Of a stretch of DNA of 64,000 nt, positions 40,020-51,728 are shown in pieces (position 1 is the stretch's first letter; the number at the start of each line of letters is the position of its first letter). The DNA comes from Bugula neritina. Its lineage: Eukaryota > Bryozoa > Gymnolaemata > Cheilostomatida > Bugulidae. The notes beneath the pieces were generated by a model, which had not been told where the DNA came from, did no database searches, and saw nothing but the letters and a program-made list of their open reading frames with translations. The stretch is from the NCBI GenBank assembly GCA_964035545.1, contig OZ037766.1:2277501-2341500 (forward strand), written 5' to 3'. The translations under genes were made by a program, and so were the position numbers.

Positions 40020-41474
40020 ATGGGCTATTTTTTAACAATGGGTTTGATTATCCTGACATCACTAATGTTGATAGTTTCTGCTTCCTACGCAAGAACCGGC
40101 TCTTACAAAAGTTGGGGCCTATCTCACTACATGCCGAGCGGCACTACTTTGAAGCCAATGAAACCTTTATATCAAAAAACATATTCAGCTGCAGCTTACC
40201 AGCCTGTGACTGCAAAACCGTCTTACAAAACACCATACTATAAACCTCGATACAAGCCCGTAAGACCATACTACAAGACTACAACTAGACGCTATCAAAC
40301 TGTAACTTATACTACACACCGCCCAACAACTACTGTAGCTTTACCACCTGTGCCTACAACCTTCCCACCACCAACCACAACTCTACCACCACCAACTACA
40401 ACTTTTCCACCACCAACTACAACCTTCCCACCACCAACTACAACTTTTCCACCACCAACTACAACCTTCCCACCACCAACAACAACTTTTCCACCACCAA
40501 CTACAACTCTACCACCACCAACTACAACTCTACCACCACCAACTACAACTTTCCCACCACCAACTACAACCTTCCCACCACCAACTACAACCTTTCCACC
40601 ACCAACCACAACTCTACCACCACCAACAACAACTTTCCCACCACCAACTACAACTCTACCACCACCAACTACAACTCTACCACCACCAACTACAACTTTA
40701 CCACCACCAACCACAACTCTACCACCACCAACAACAACTTTCCCACCACCAACTACAACCTTCCCACCACCAACTACAACCTTTCCACCACCAACTACAA
40801 CTTTCCCACCACCAACTACAACCTTCCCACCACCAACTACAACCTTTCCACCACCAACCACAACTCTACCACCACCAACAACAACTTTCCCACCACCAAC
40901 TACCACTCTACCACCACCAACTACCACTCTACCACCATTTACTACAACGAATCTGCCACCAGTTTCCCCTCCAACTCTTCATCCAGTGATATCATCAACT
41001 TTGCCTCCTCGGACAATACTCAGGATTGCACCTCCTCTCATGTAAGTGTCTACAAACTGTTCCTATAAACCTCTAATTAAACTGTAATACCGTCAGCACA
41101 GACCACAGAAACATTGTCTATATTTAATCTATTAGACTATAAAATATTTACTAACAATTGTAACTGAATATATATTAACCAGACAAATAGTTTTATTTTT
41201 TGTTGTTAAAAATTTTGCAAGCACAAAACCTTTTATATACATATAAAATACAAATACTGAAATACTACAAAACCTTTCTTAAAAAACATTATTTTTGTGA
41301 TTCACTAGAGTGGAGCAGCCATTAACACCCCCAAACTCTTTGGAAAGTAGTGAAGAAGACACCAGGCCAAGATCTGTACTCTCTCCCAAACACAGGTTGC
41401 TCAAATCTGACTCATCAGAACTTCTGACAGCTAATTCTGGCTCTACTGGAAGTGGTGCTGACAGTGGAAAGTAA
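40020..41474 (+). CDS. Gene D: secreted protein with about 28 tandem TTT(F/L)PPP repeats
   Basis: Coding exons 40020-41041 and 41309-41474, phase-2 intron, 395 residues. The ATG at 40020 lies 20 bases after a strong acceptor (TTTATTTTCAG). The signal peptide is MGYFLTMGLIILTSLMLIVS or close to it. A Tyr/Lys/Pro-rich region follows (YKTPYYKPRYKPVRPYYKT). About 28 units of the 7-residue repeat TTTFPPP or TTTLPPP come next, coded by a 21-bp minisatellite. The second exon is Ser/Glu-rich and acidic (SLESSEEDTRPRSV, SDSSELL, SGADSGK). Thr/Pro repeats of this kind form extended, often O-glycosylated rods. The acidic Ser end resembles that of gene A. It carries no SRGRP module. Neighbour E is convergent, 1.3 kb away. 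It is probably a structural extracellular or mucin-like protein. Confidence 0.82.
40360..40945 (+). repeat. 21-bp coding minisatellite in gene D
   Basis: About 28 units of ACTACAACTTTCCCACCACC type. The two unit classes (CTT/CTA giving Phe or Leu) come in blocks, a pattern made by unequal exchange. The frame is kept throughout. The Gly/Val frame on the other strand is a shadow. Confidence 0.97.
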
Positions 41475-41670
41475 ACTATATCTAGTGTTTACACAAGAAG
41501 CAGAAAGCTGCTGCATGCAATCTAAAAAGGTCATGGCATATTATACAGAGCTACAGTAGCTTAGGAAATTATTATAATAACAATTTTATTTTGCGCTGAC
41601 ATGACTTGGCTTATAAGGACTTGATATTTTCAACTGGCTTTTTTTTTATTTTTATTATAGTTATATCTGT

Positions 41671-41676
41671 AATAAA
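41671..41676 (+). terminator. Poly(A) signal of gene D
   Basis: AATAAA about 200 bases after the stop codon. Confidence 0.45.
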
Positions 41677-42534
41677 TTTTGGGTAATACAAAATTTAATA
41701 TAAATTATATAGAACTTTGAAATTTTATTATTTATATTTACATTTATCATTATAAATGCATTTTTATTTTCATCTGTGACTGTTTACACAAAGAAAATTG
41801 AAATTTTTTTATTGAATTTACTTTTTACTAAAATTCTTTTATAGCATATTATGTCTACAGAGTCATGGAGTATAAATATTTTAATTCAGCTGCTTTGAAA
41901 CATATGACTAATACTTCTTTAAGCATTTCACAGCAAATGGCACTCGAATCAGCACTGGCTATAATAGAAGTTTAATTTTTCTATAATATAAGTTCCATCA
42001 AGTAATATAGCAACATATTTTATTTGTAATATATACTAATGCAGATTTTATTCCTATTATCCTCACCATATTAATAACATATATAGCCTTTTGAACATGT
42101 TATATGATAAATACAATTTTAGAATGATTAATTCGCATGTTATTACTATATTATAATTAGCCATATTGTGGCTATGCTTGTATGATTGCCTCATTCAATA
42201 TTGCTTTAATTAAAGGGATCAAGCAGTTTATGATGGAATATTTTGTTGGTGCAATTAAGATTATTTACATACTATTTCTTTTGTATATTCATATATTGTA
42301 TTATAGCTAACTTGTTGTCATAGGCATGCTTTAAGAGAGAAAGCTATGTAAAGCTTGCAGACAAAAAGCTATAGTTTTATACACATATTGTTATACTCAT
42401 TCTTTCTCTACGACTTGGTCTTATAACATGTTAAATGCTCAATAAAGCTTATTCTTATATTAGTACTACAATTTCTGCTTTTTCAGCAATTACCAAGATA
42501 ATAAGCTCGCATAATTTTTCTAGAAACAGAAATT
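41677..42534. other. Intergenic between convergent genes D and E
   Basis: Only 3' flanks are seen. On the minus strand AATAAA at 42535-42540 is the likely poly(A) signal of gene E. Confidence 0.4.
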
Positions 42535-42768
42535 TTTATTATTAGCAGAAAAGTATAATGTTTAAAATTTACTAATTCAAAAGCTAGCTATTTCGGTCAT
42601 TGAGAATTTTTTCTATATTATTTTTTTGTATTAATAAAATGGGAGAAAAAAAATTACTCACAAAAATGAATTAAATTAGAAAGAGATAGTGTGTAATATT
42701 ATTTCTCTTATAAACTATATTAAAAATAAAATTTGGTTATTTTAAGCCAATTATATTTCAGTTTTCAT

Positions 42769-45662
42769 TTAATCAGATAAATCTGATGAGTATAATCCAC
42801 GTCCACTAGCGGAGCCTCCTAACATCAATCTCCCTTTGCCAATGTTGTAAACTTTTTTACTCTGTCTTGAACCAGTTTCCGGAAAAAGCGTTATTTGTGC
42901 TCGACCAAACGTGAAAATATTTCTCCAACCTTCTCCTGATTGGCTACTGCTATCAAATGAGACATCACTACTTGATGACCCAACTCCAGGAACTAATGCT
43001 AGTTTATTTCCGCCCAGCTGGAAGATTTGTCTCCACTCAGGATGTTGACTGCCCAGATACCGAGTATTTCTGTTGACATATCGGGTTCCTTGTGTACGGG
43101 AGTTGTATGCCTTTGACTGGTAAATACTTGGGTTCAACCTAGCTCCTGTTGTTATTGGCCTTTGTCTATTTGTCCTTCCATTGAAACTAAAAAGTAACAG
43201 TAAAACAAAATTATTCTACAGTTTATGTCAAGGTGAAACATTGATTTATATAATTTTTGCTTGACCTGAGATTTGCTTGACCTGCAAGCATGCATTTTTA
43301 GATATTATTTAAATAATACTGCACAAAAAACTACCATTCTGAAAAGTTTTTTCCTATTGATACTAAAATATTTTTTTTTATATTATGTAAAAACATTATC
43401 TTTCTTTAAAATTCTGTTTAAACTCACCCAGGGTTAGCCAAGTTGTAGGGTAAAGAGTTTTGTCCCGGTGATAGATATTGCTGACCCTGGTTATAAATAG
43501 TCCTTTGTCCAAGAGATCCATATTGATATTGAGGAGAATACCCTAAACCTCCTCTCTGATAGGCTCCCCTGCTGCCAATCTGCCCTCTCTGATACTGAGA
43601 GTTTAGGAGTTGCAAGCTGTACAAACTGTTCTGGGAACCTCCAGGTATGAGTCGTCCGCCATTGGCTCCTCCAAACACTGATCTACCTCTACTCCTTTGT
43701 GCATAAAAATTAAACATCAGAAATCAGTTTCTAATGTAGAAGTTAAATTTTGGAATAGACAAAAACACAAATAAGTATTTTAAATTACTGATTCCCTAAT
43801 TTTATTGCTTTACAAAGTGACCAATGCTTGCAGTAATTTAAGTAGAAGCAACATTGGTAAAAAAAAATTATTACTCAATATTTTCATACCATATTATTAT
43901 AATACTGGTATATATTACTCACAACAAAAACAAATGACAATTGTGCCGCCACTCAAAGCATTAGATTATGTTTTTTTGATAAATTTAAATATTTACACAA
44001 TTTTACCAAAGCTCTGTAACCTAGTAAAAGAGTGCGTACATATTGAAAATTATAGTGACAAATTGAAATAAAGAAAATAACAAAATTATTATAATAAAAT
44101 AATTAATATGTTTGTCAATTTCAAATGGACAAAGAAGGCTTACAAAGGTGCTCCAAGGTGGGAAGTTTGTGCATAGGATGTGCGGGCACCATTATAAGGT
44201 GTGCCTGGGTTGTAGTTAACTGAATTGTATTCTATCGGTTGTAGTAGCCTACAAGTATTAGCAAAAGCGAAATGATATTATGGATGTGTCTATAAGAAGT
44301 ATAAATACACAGACTGTCTTAAATAGAATTCCAATGTATAGACAACACCGTTTAGCTTTTGATGTATAACAATGATTTAAAACATATAATATATTAATTC
44401 ATTTGTCCCTGCAATTGGTTTATGCTGCAGTTACACCATCAATATTATACAAAATTTGTTTGTTTTGCATTGTCATTAAATAATGATGATAAATGATATA
44501 AATATTAATTTTATAGAACACAATAGAAATTATAAAATTAACTTTAGCATAGCATTGCCTTACCGAGATCTTGTTGATAGGCCTGGGTTTTGGTAAGCAG
44601 AAGGTGGCTGTAATTTGTGGCTAGTTGCTGACTTTTGGCCTATTGACCCTAAAGGTCTAGAAAACATAAAAGTTATATAATAAATTTTATGAACACCATA
44701 AATTAATTTAAACTATTTTTCGTTTTCTATTATTATAATTGTTAAAATTAGGCATTATTAATGTTAGGATATTATATCTGTTTGCGGTTTTTAACTTACT
44801 GAGTAAGAGAAGGTTGGTTCAATGGTCGGTACGGTAAAGGGGCCACGTGAGGCTGGTGTGCAGTCAGGGAATTCCCCTGAGATAATGGTCTCAGTAACCT
44901 ACAAGGTGAACGTTTTCTGTTAATATAAAAGTACAAAATTTTATGCGCTATAATATATACAATCAAATAAATATTACATGCATATATGTCACAGCTAGGA
45001 AAGCTCTTAGTGATTTATCTAATGAATTTAGGCAAGTTAGGCATCATATAATATATTTTATGTTCATGTCACACAAATTTGGTTTTAATTTCTTATTTTG
45101 AATGATTCTCTAATACAGGTTACGCAAGGCCATATAAGGTTATATAGGAAATATTATTTATTATACGTAACTATAATAAGTGCTCTCAATAGTGAAAAAT
45201 ATTTAAAAAGTTTTATGGTAAAGTTAGTTATAGCTTGATAAAATTATCAACTTGAAAATTCGTACTTTAATTGAATAGTTTTGTATAAAATCCTTATGTT
45301 GCTTTTGTTAGGCAATTATTATTATTTTACTTAACATAAAACTAATCTAATTATGACATTCTAAGTAAAGACATAGTATATAATTGAGCTAATATACTCT
45401 ACCCGGTTTGCTGTTGATTTCTTCGGCCTAGTTGCTGTGGTAAGCCTAGAGTTTTTGAGTGAGAGTAAAAGTTGGGGTTGGGGTGGAGAGGTTTTGCTCC
45501 GTTAGCCTGTGCTGCAAGATACTTGTTGGAGTTTTGCTGGTGAAACGCTTTAGAGAAGTGCTTTCGGGTGGTACCCTGGCTATGATGGCTTGTTCCATTT
45601 ATGGAATAGACCAGCCCAATTCCAAAGCAGAAAACTAGCAGCGGCAGCAAAAGTTTCATCAT
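42769..45662 (-). CDS. Gene E: secreted six-exon protein with SRGR modules and 'R.IF' repeats
   Basis: Minus-strand coding exons 45403-45662, 44800-44898, 44564-44656, 44144-44248, 43428-43694 and 42769-43186. Every intron is phase 2; 413 residues. The start MMKLLLPLLVFCFGIGLVYS is a signal peptide. Exons 2-4 are short (31-35 residues), Gln/Pro/Ser/Asn-rich and alike at their starts (LLRPLSQGNS, PLGSIGQKS, LLQPIEYNS), so probably duplicated exons. Exon 5 begins SRGRSVFGGANGGRLIPGG and is Gly/Gln/Tyr-rich. Exon 6 begins FNGRTNRQRPITTG. Both resemble the single module of genes A and C. The end holds the three repeats shared with gene C: WRQIFQLGGNKLALVPG (326-342), WRNIFTFGRAQITLFPETG (362-380) and KKVYNIGKGRLMLGG (about 385-400). 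Function unknown; extracellular matrix or mineral scaffold is inferred from composition and neighbours. Confidence 0.82.
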
Positions 45663-45976
45663 CTTAAAAAGTTCCAATAAGTTCTGAAAAACAAACAACT
45701 TTTAAGGCGAAGTTCTATACCAAGTAGAGATTATAAGAATATGTTGCAGTGGTAATCAGTGATTTATACTAAAAGAGAAAGATACAACTTTTGAAAAAAA
45801 ATTGTATACTCCTGTGAGCAACATGGAAAATATTAGAAAAAAATATTAATTATGGTGAAAATAAATTTTTGATCTGCTTTATACACAGACTATATAAAAC
45901 TGCCTATTTTAGTTCTATAAACTGTAATGCTATATTCATAAGTCAAATTAACAAAAACCATATGTTTGCTGCTTAC
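45663..45976 (-). other. 5' UTR intron region of gene E
   Basis: On the minus strand a donor TACG|GTAAGC lies at 45976-45975, and an acceptor TTGTTTGTTTTTCAG lies shortly before the ATG exon. This leaves a noncoding first exon of about 45977-46006. Confidence 0.5.
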
Positions 45977-46030
45977 CGTACTCAAAGGAAGGTTTGACAA
46001 AGAGTGTGGAATATTCACAGTGTCAAACTG

Positions 46031-46038
46031 TTTATATA
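46031..46038 (-). promoter_or_regulatory. TATA box of gene E
   Basis: The minus strand reads CAGTATATAAACAG, about 55 bases before the predicted donor. A CCAAT motif (GTACCAATTTAG) lies about 55 bases further upstream. Layout as in genes A and C. Confidence 0.55.
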
Positions 46039-46039
46039 C

Positions 46040-47032
46040 TGCATAACATGATGATATCACCAAATATTTTTCACTATAAACACAACTAAATTGGTACTGC
46101 AATACAAATTCCGCGCTAAAGTTGTCAAAAAGAGTTGTCCATTAGCCTTTAATTTCCACAAGTGATATCCTAATTACATCTGTTCTCTACTTGTTGATGA
46201 TAAATTATGACTAAGCACAATATTTGTTTGCATCTTATAATCGTATGTAATACTTTTATACTATTTACCAATTTATTGTTTTTATTTCGAAATAGCTACA
46301 AGCCTTATTTTTCCTCAGTGTCTTGCAGTGATCAAAATTCTACCTGTGTCAGGTAAAATAGGAAAGGTAAAATTACATATACATACACACTATAATGACT
46401 TCCTTATTTATTGCTTCCACTAAACCATTTACGAAAATTAATTTGACAGGTCATTCCTGCATGATTATATAAATAGATATATATCATATAGATAAACATG
46501 AGGGTCAGGTATAATTATAAACTCAGATAATCTATGCTTTTACAATTGATGAGTCAGAAAAAGATTAATTACCCAGAGTGGCTAATCAATTAAAATATGG
46601 AAGGTGGTATCATTTTACATCATCAATTGGCAATGCCAATTCCCATATAGTCACACATACATGTACATGCTAGCTATAGTCATCCATAAACACCTAATAG
46701 CTACAAACTCTGGTTCTATGGTATAATATACATCATGAAGTTAAAACAGCTCTAATGTTCAAATACTAGTAAAAATTTCTAGTGACTTTTTTCATTTCAT
46801 TATTAATATGATTATTTTTTACTAAATATTTGGAAAACAGCAATACTATAGCTTCCAATATTAGTAGGACTGGTGCTTCTGTGTGCAATGACATATAGGG
46901 GATTGCAGCGTCTATACGGCTATCGATATATTACATATCACACATTAATTAAATGCACTTAAACAAGCAATGGTAAGTATTTTAAGCAAGGATTGGGAAA
47001 ATTTAATGTAGGACAAAAACAATCATGACTTA
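46040..47032. other. Intergenic upstream of gene E
   Basis: No exon supported. Confidence 0.4.
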
Positions 47033-47332
47033 CCCCCTAGACACACTTTGCCGCATTGCAAAAATGTTAAAACGTAAAATATCAGTCATTTTAATGTATC
47101 CAGATTGAAGTTTTTAAAGTTCACTATTAGGTACGATCCATGACACTTTATTGGACAATTATATAATCAAATGATCTATAATTGACACAAAAGTTTTTCT
47201 GTCCAATAGGAGCCTTGTGCAACTTATTTGAATCAAGCAGTGCTTGGTCCTAACTTACAACAACGCGGTATAACAAGAAGCTCGAACATTTGTAAAAATG
47301 GCTGATATTTGCTGTTAAGTGTGAATAGAGGG
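47033..47332. mobile_element. Decayed relative of the 683-bp MITE
   Basis: The right part matches 28180-28341 (CCAATAGGAGCCT, GAATCAAGCA.TGCTTG, TTTGCTGTTA, GTGTGAATAG.GGG). The left end CCCCCTAGACACACTTTGCC is a diverged form of the same terminal repeat. It is flanked by TTA (47030-47032) and TAA (47333-47335), both TWA. At about 300 bp it is a shorter, older copy. Confidence 0.65.
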
Positions 47333-47335
47333 TAA

Positions 47336-49913
47336 GTGCCATACTTGACGTCACCGCGCTGCTCCCTATAATATTAAAGTAAATAACTATTATAGACTAT
47401 CTATATCTTGTCACGTTTGGCTAGCTCTACAATCATCAGCTTTAAGTTTTTTATTGTGAGTATATTGTATAGCACTTTAAGTAAACTTTATAAAGCTATT
47501 ATACTTATTATGGCTATTGTGTTTCTTTTACATTTCACGCCTCTGCGCGATATATCCTCTATAATAAAAGTAATTTCAATGATTGCAACAACAGCTATTT
47601 AAGCAATAACTAAATAAATGCTATTTGTATATGCAAGTTGCGAAACTTGAGAATTTCTATAATATAGCGCTGTAAACTAAATTCTAGCTATAAAACAGTT
47701 AAGGCAAATTAAATATATATAATATAATTATATAGTCAATGTGGTTTATAAGCAACAATTTACCTACATTAATAAAGGCTAAACTACATCAAATACATTA
47801 TATTTTGTATATATATAGACATAGTTTTATAGATAAAGCAGACGCATTTTCTTATAATATTTTAGTTTGCACATCACCTCCAGCTATAACCATAACTTTC
47901 TATACCAATTAATTACTAAATTTAAAATAATGACGCATTAGCTTAAACACAGGTTGTTACCAGTTGCTTAAATCCATCCTTACTAAAAAATTCTTTAAAA
48001 CTACAAAAGAACTTAAAAAACCTCAGTTTGCCAAAATATATATGGCCAATATATTAGCAGTCAATTATAGATGCTAAATTAAAAAAATATATAGTGAAGT
48101 TTGTCTAAAAGTAATTTTAAGTTTAATTTACACAATTATAATTTTTATTTTGGTTTATAGGTTCATATATGAGAGTTTATTATCTTTCCAAAACTGTTTT
48201 TGTTTTCATTATTATAGGAGCTATAACCGTATATATCATATTATGCAATATGGTTACATTTTGAATAGAAATAACTTATCAAGTTTGCCATTTTTTCTCT
48301 CATTTAGTATTTCCTGTTTCATGTAATTTCCTATACAAATAATGCATGCACATGCCAATCTATTGAATAATCTTCACAATTGCTGCGTTTAGCCTATAGC
48401 TCAGATATTATACTCCATCTATAACTCAAATTAGTTCTAGAGGAAAAGAAATTTAAATAATTTTGCAGTCTAATACATGGCAGAATAGGGCCTTGAGCAC
48501 AGGTAGTGGTGGTAACTACATTATAGACAACAAATGCAACATTTATAGGATTTAATGGTAAATGAAAATGTTGCTCGTTATATATGTTAACACATGCACA
48601 AATGCAAATATAATACTAACATAGTGATTGCACAAATAGTCCATGTTCAATAAATTTTTTCTCATGAAAATTGGAAAAACTTTTTCTCAACAAAAAAATT
48701 AAAAACTCTTTTAATTATTGTGTAATAATAATTATATTGTATATGTATATATGTATAGTATGTAGCTAAATTGTTTTGTAGCGTTCCACTAACACTTTAA
48801 CTATCTTACACCTTAATGAGTGTTTATTTTAAAGATAATTGAAATAATAGTAGTATAGTTGAAATAGTTCTACTCCAAGTGTTCACAATGCTGTTAAGTA
48901 ATATATTGTTATAATAAATTTGATTTTAACTTGCAATAAAATAAGTATTCAATTTATAGTTAAGGCGGGAAGTTTTAAAATATACATTAGGCGTTAAAAT
49001 ATTACATGCAGCAATTATATTATTTTATGCAATATAAAATCTATCAGGCATGGCTTACATAACCTATTTTTTAAATTATTTCATAAAATACTATATTATT
49101 ATGGCTACATATATTTATTAATGAACTTCAAATATTCTAGTTAAATATATTTGATGGACTAAAATGAGAATAATTTTGGTCTTCTTTAATAGCTTGTATA
49201 GATTTGCTATAATATAGTAATTCATCAAACATTTCCTGATATTATTATGAGCATATAAAATAGCTATAAACTGTAAAACTTGTAGAAACAAGTTCTTTGT
49301 TGCTTATTATAGGTGCTAAAAGTGATATCAAATATCAAGATAAAAGTTTGTTCTATGTATGGAAGCGATTATATTAATTTTGGTGTATGTGCAAAAAAAA
49401 TTATTCCTTACATTTAAATGGTATTTTCAATCTTGCAACCTTAACTTGCTTAAAGAATTCCTGACACAGTTCACTTATACAGCATTAAAATATTCTTATA
49501 ATATATATATTAGTTTTAATCTACATATGTGACCTGGCACCACAAAACAAGGGATGTATATAAAATGTTGAAAACTTAGTTATTACTATGGAGTGATAGA
49601 GCAGATTTTCTCGAACATTTTGCACTTTGTTTGAAGTCTCTAGCATAAATAGAACTCGAGATATCAGTATTTAAAAACTTGAACGTTTTTAGAATTTCTA
49701 AATTACTGTTTCGAGAAAATCGCGTTTAAAGTTTGTCTTAAGGTTGGATGCCTATAAACAATTTTGTTTTATAGTGAATTTTGTGCAAGTATATTTACTG
49801 AAATGATTTGGATTTCAGATTGTTTGGAAATGACATTTCCAGTGGCTTTGAATTTACTCCTACAATAAAACTCTTACTAATTATAGCTAACTTTCATTGC
49901 ATGCTATTTATAG
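47336..49913. other. Long intergenic stretch
   Basis: AT-rich, with no gene supported. Part of it, about 49560-49760 (for example GTTTCGAGAAAATCGCGTTT), is more complex and looks like an old interspersed repeat next to the coding relic at 49914. Confidence 0.35.
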
Positions 49914-50183
49914 CTAGTGCAAGCTGCACGGCCTAATCACCGATATGGGTTGCAATTTTAAACTTTGAACTTTAAAGCCATATATCAGTGGTTTTCCTGT
50001 TCTTATTGTCTTGTCCACAAATTCCTCTCCTTCTCTTTTTTGCTTTCTTCCTAAAATACATATGTCTTCCCACAATTCTCTTGCCTTCCAGTCAACATGC
50101 AGCCACTTACTATGCGTGTTGCATTTTGCATCATAGTGTATCCATTTAACACAGGTGTCATCACGTAAATTTACTTGAGCAAC
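49914..50183 (-). pseudogene. Trp-rich coding relic, possibly from a transposon
   Basis: The minus strand has an open frame of about 89 codons between stops, with coding-like composition: DDTCVKWIHYDAKCNTHSKW, then LHVDWKARELWEDICILGRK and KREGEEFVDKTIRTGKP. It has no convincing start codon and no clear splice sites. The spacing of Cys, Trp and His recalls a damaged treble-clef or PHD-like finger, but I cannot name it. It may be an exon of an unmodelled gene or a fragment of a DNA transposon. Confidence 0.35.
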
Positions 50184-50186
50184 TCA

Positions 50187-51728
50187 TCAGAAGAATTGTG
50201 ATGAGCTAAGCCTAAGCTTGTGGTATTCAAATATAATAAACTTTTGTGCAGAAAAATTATATTTGTTGATTATTTAATTTGTCAGAAAAATTTGCTTTGG
50301 AAAATATTTTGAAATAATTTGGAGTTGCTTGCACCAAACAGGATGCGACTTATACAGATAACTCTCATATAATGTAGCATTTCTTACATGCATTATAGTT
50401 TGCATATTAAACTGGCTGAAACGAGTATAATTAAGATTAGTATTCTTATTTCGAAACTCTTTCTATTTAGTTACACTACATGTAACATGTAGTGCAGCAT
50501 CAAAACCTACTTTGTGAAGAATCTTTCACTTTTCATTAAAATTTAAATAACTTTTTAGTGAATCTGGATTTTACCAGAAACACTGAGTGAGTGTGTGAGT
50601 TTGCGTGTGTCTTCACACACTTTTTTATAGTTCTCACTGCTTCTGTATATATATATCATGGCATGATTATGGTTGAAGAACATATAAATTATTGCACCAA
50701 TCATTGCTTTGCAAAAGCAAAATAATACCATTTTCTAGATTGCTTCTTTACAAGTCATAATTATTGTTTTTGTCAAAATATTAGTGTGAAGCATATCATG
50801 AGATAAAAGAATGCTTTCAACTCAATAAATCTTACATTATAATTTTGCTATTTGCCAAATTTTTTTTCATTATTCAAATATAATTTTTTTCTGTTTTAAT
50901 TCTATAAACAAGATCATGTAATAATATGTTATGTTTAGTGCTAGATTGCACATCTTTTAATTTTTATGTTGTTTTATAATTATCAGATTGGCGGAAAATA
51001 ACCAATAACAAAATACAATATAATATACATGTATATGACGACTCATTCAATTGCAGCTTACCGACTTGCTATTTTGTTTTTATTTTTTTATATTATAGGC
51101 TCAAATAAAAAATTATTATACTATACTCAGGAGATTTATGAATTGAACATAAAATAAGTGCTTTTAAAAAAACTATTTTTAGAAAAAAAATTAAGAATCA
51201 GTACTAAGAATATATAGTCAAAAACTAAACAGAGACAAAGTCAAGCTAGATCATGCATGCATGAAATAGAATTGTCATTTATATAGGCAACATTTATTAG
51301 AACAATCAATTCCTAAAATTATTTTTTAGTTCTTAACCAAACAGAAACCTTCATTACGCTGTTATACAATATTTTATATTATATAGATGGAATTTCTACT
51401 GTATTATTACAGAAAATTCGGAATAAACAATTTCATAAAATTTCAATGTTTTATCATAATCATCATAATCATCATACATAGCAGTCTGTAATTAAGCCAC
51501 ACGTCTTATATAATAATAAATTGATTACCATAATATTTTTAGAATTATATATTATATATATATATATATACTATTTTACAACGTTATTTGTGTTATGTCT
51601 AAACAATACAACTAGACCACTATATATAGAGGTAATATATAACGTTATCATAAACTACCATATTTATAGACAGCAAAGAAATTGTGATTTCGCAGCTATA
51701 ATAGCTGTTCAAAACTTGATTGCTTTCT
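50187..51728. other. Intergenic, downstream of gene F
   Basis: No exon supported. Simple sequence: CATCATAAT units at 51455-51478 and a short TA run at about 51550. Confidence 0.4.

Noticed and set aside
40307-40927. Minus-strand Gly/Val repeat frame
   Set aside because: Shadow of the 21-bp repeat of gene D, which has signal peptide, splice sites and stop on the other strand.
43805-44071. Plus-strand frame of 88 codons
   Set aside because: Lies in an intron of gene E with AT-driven composition.
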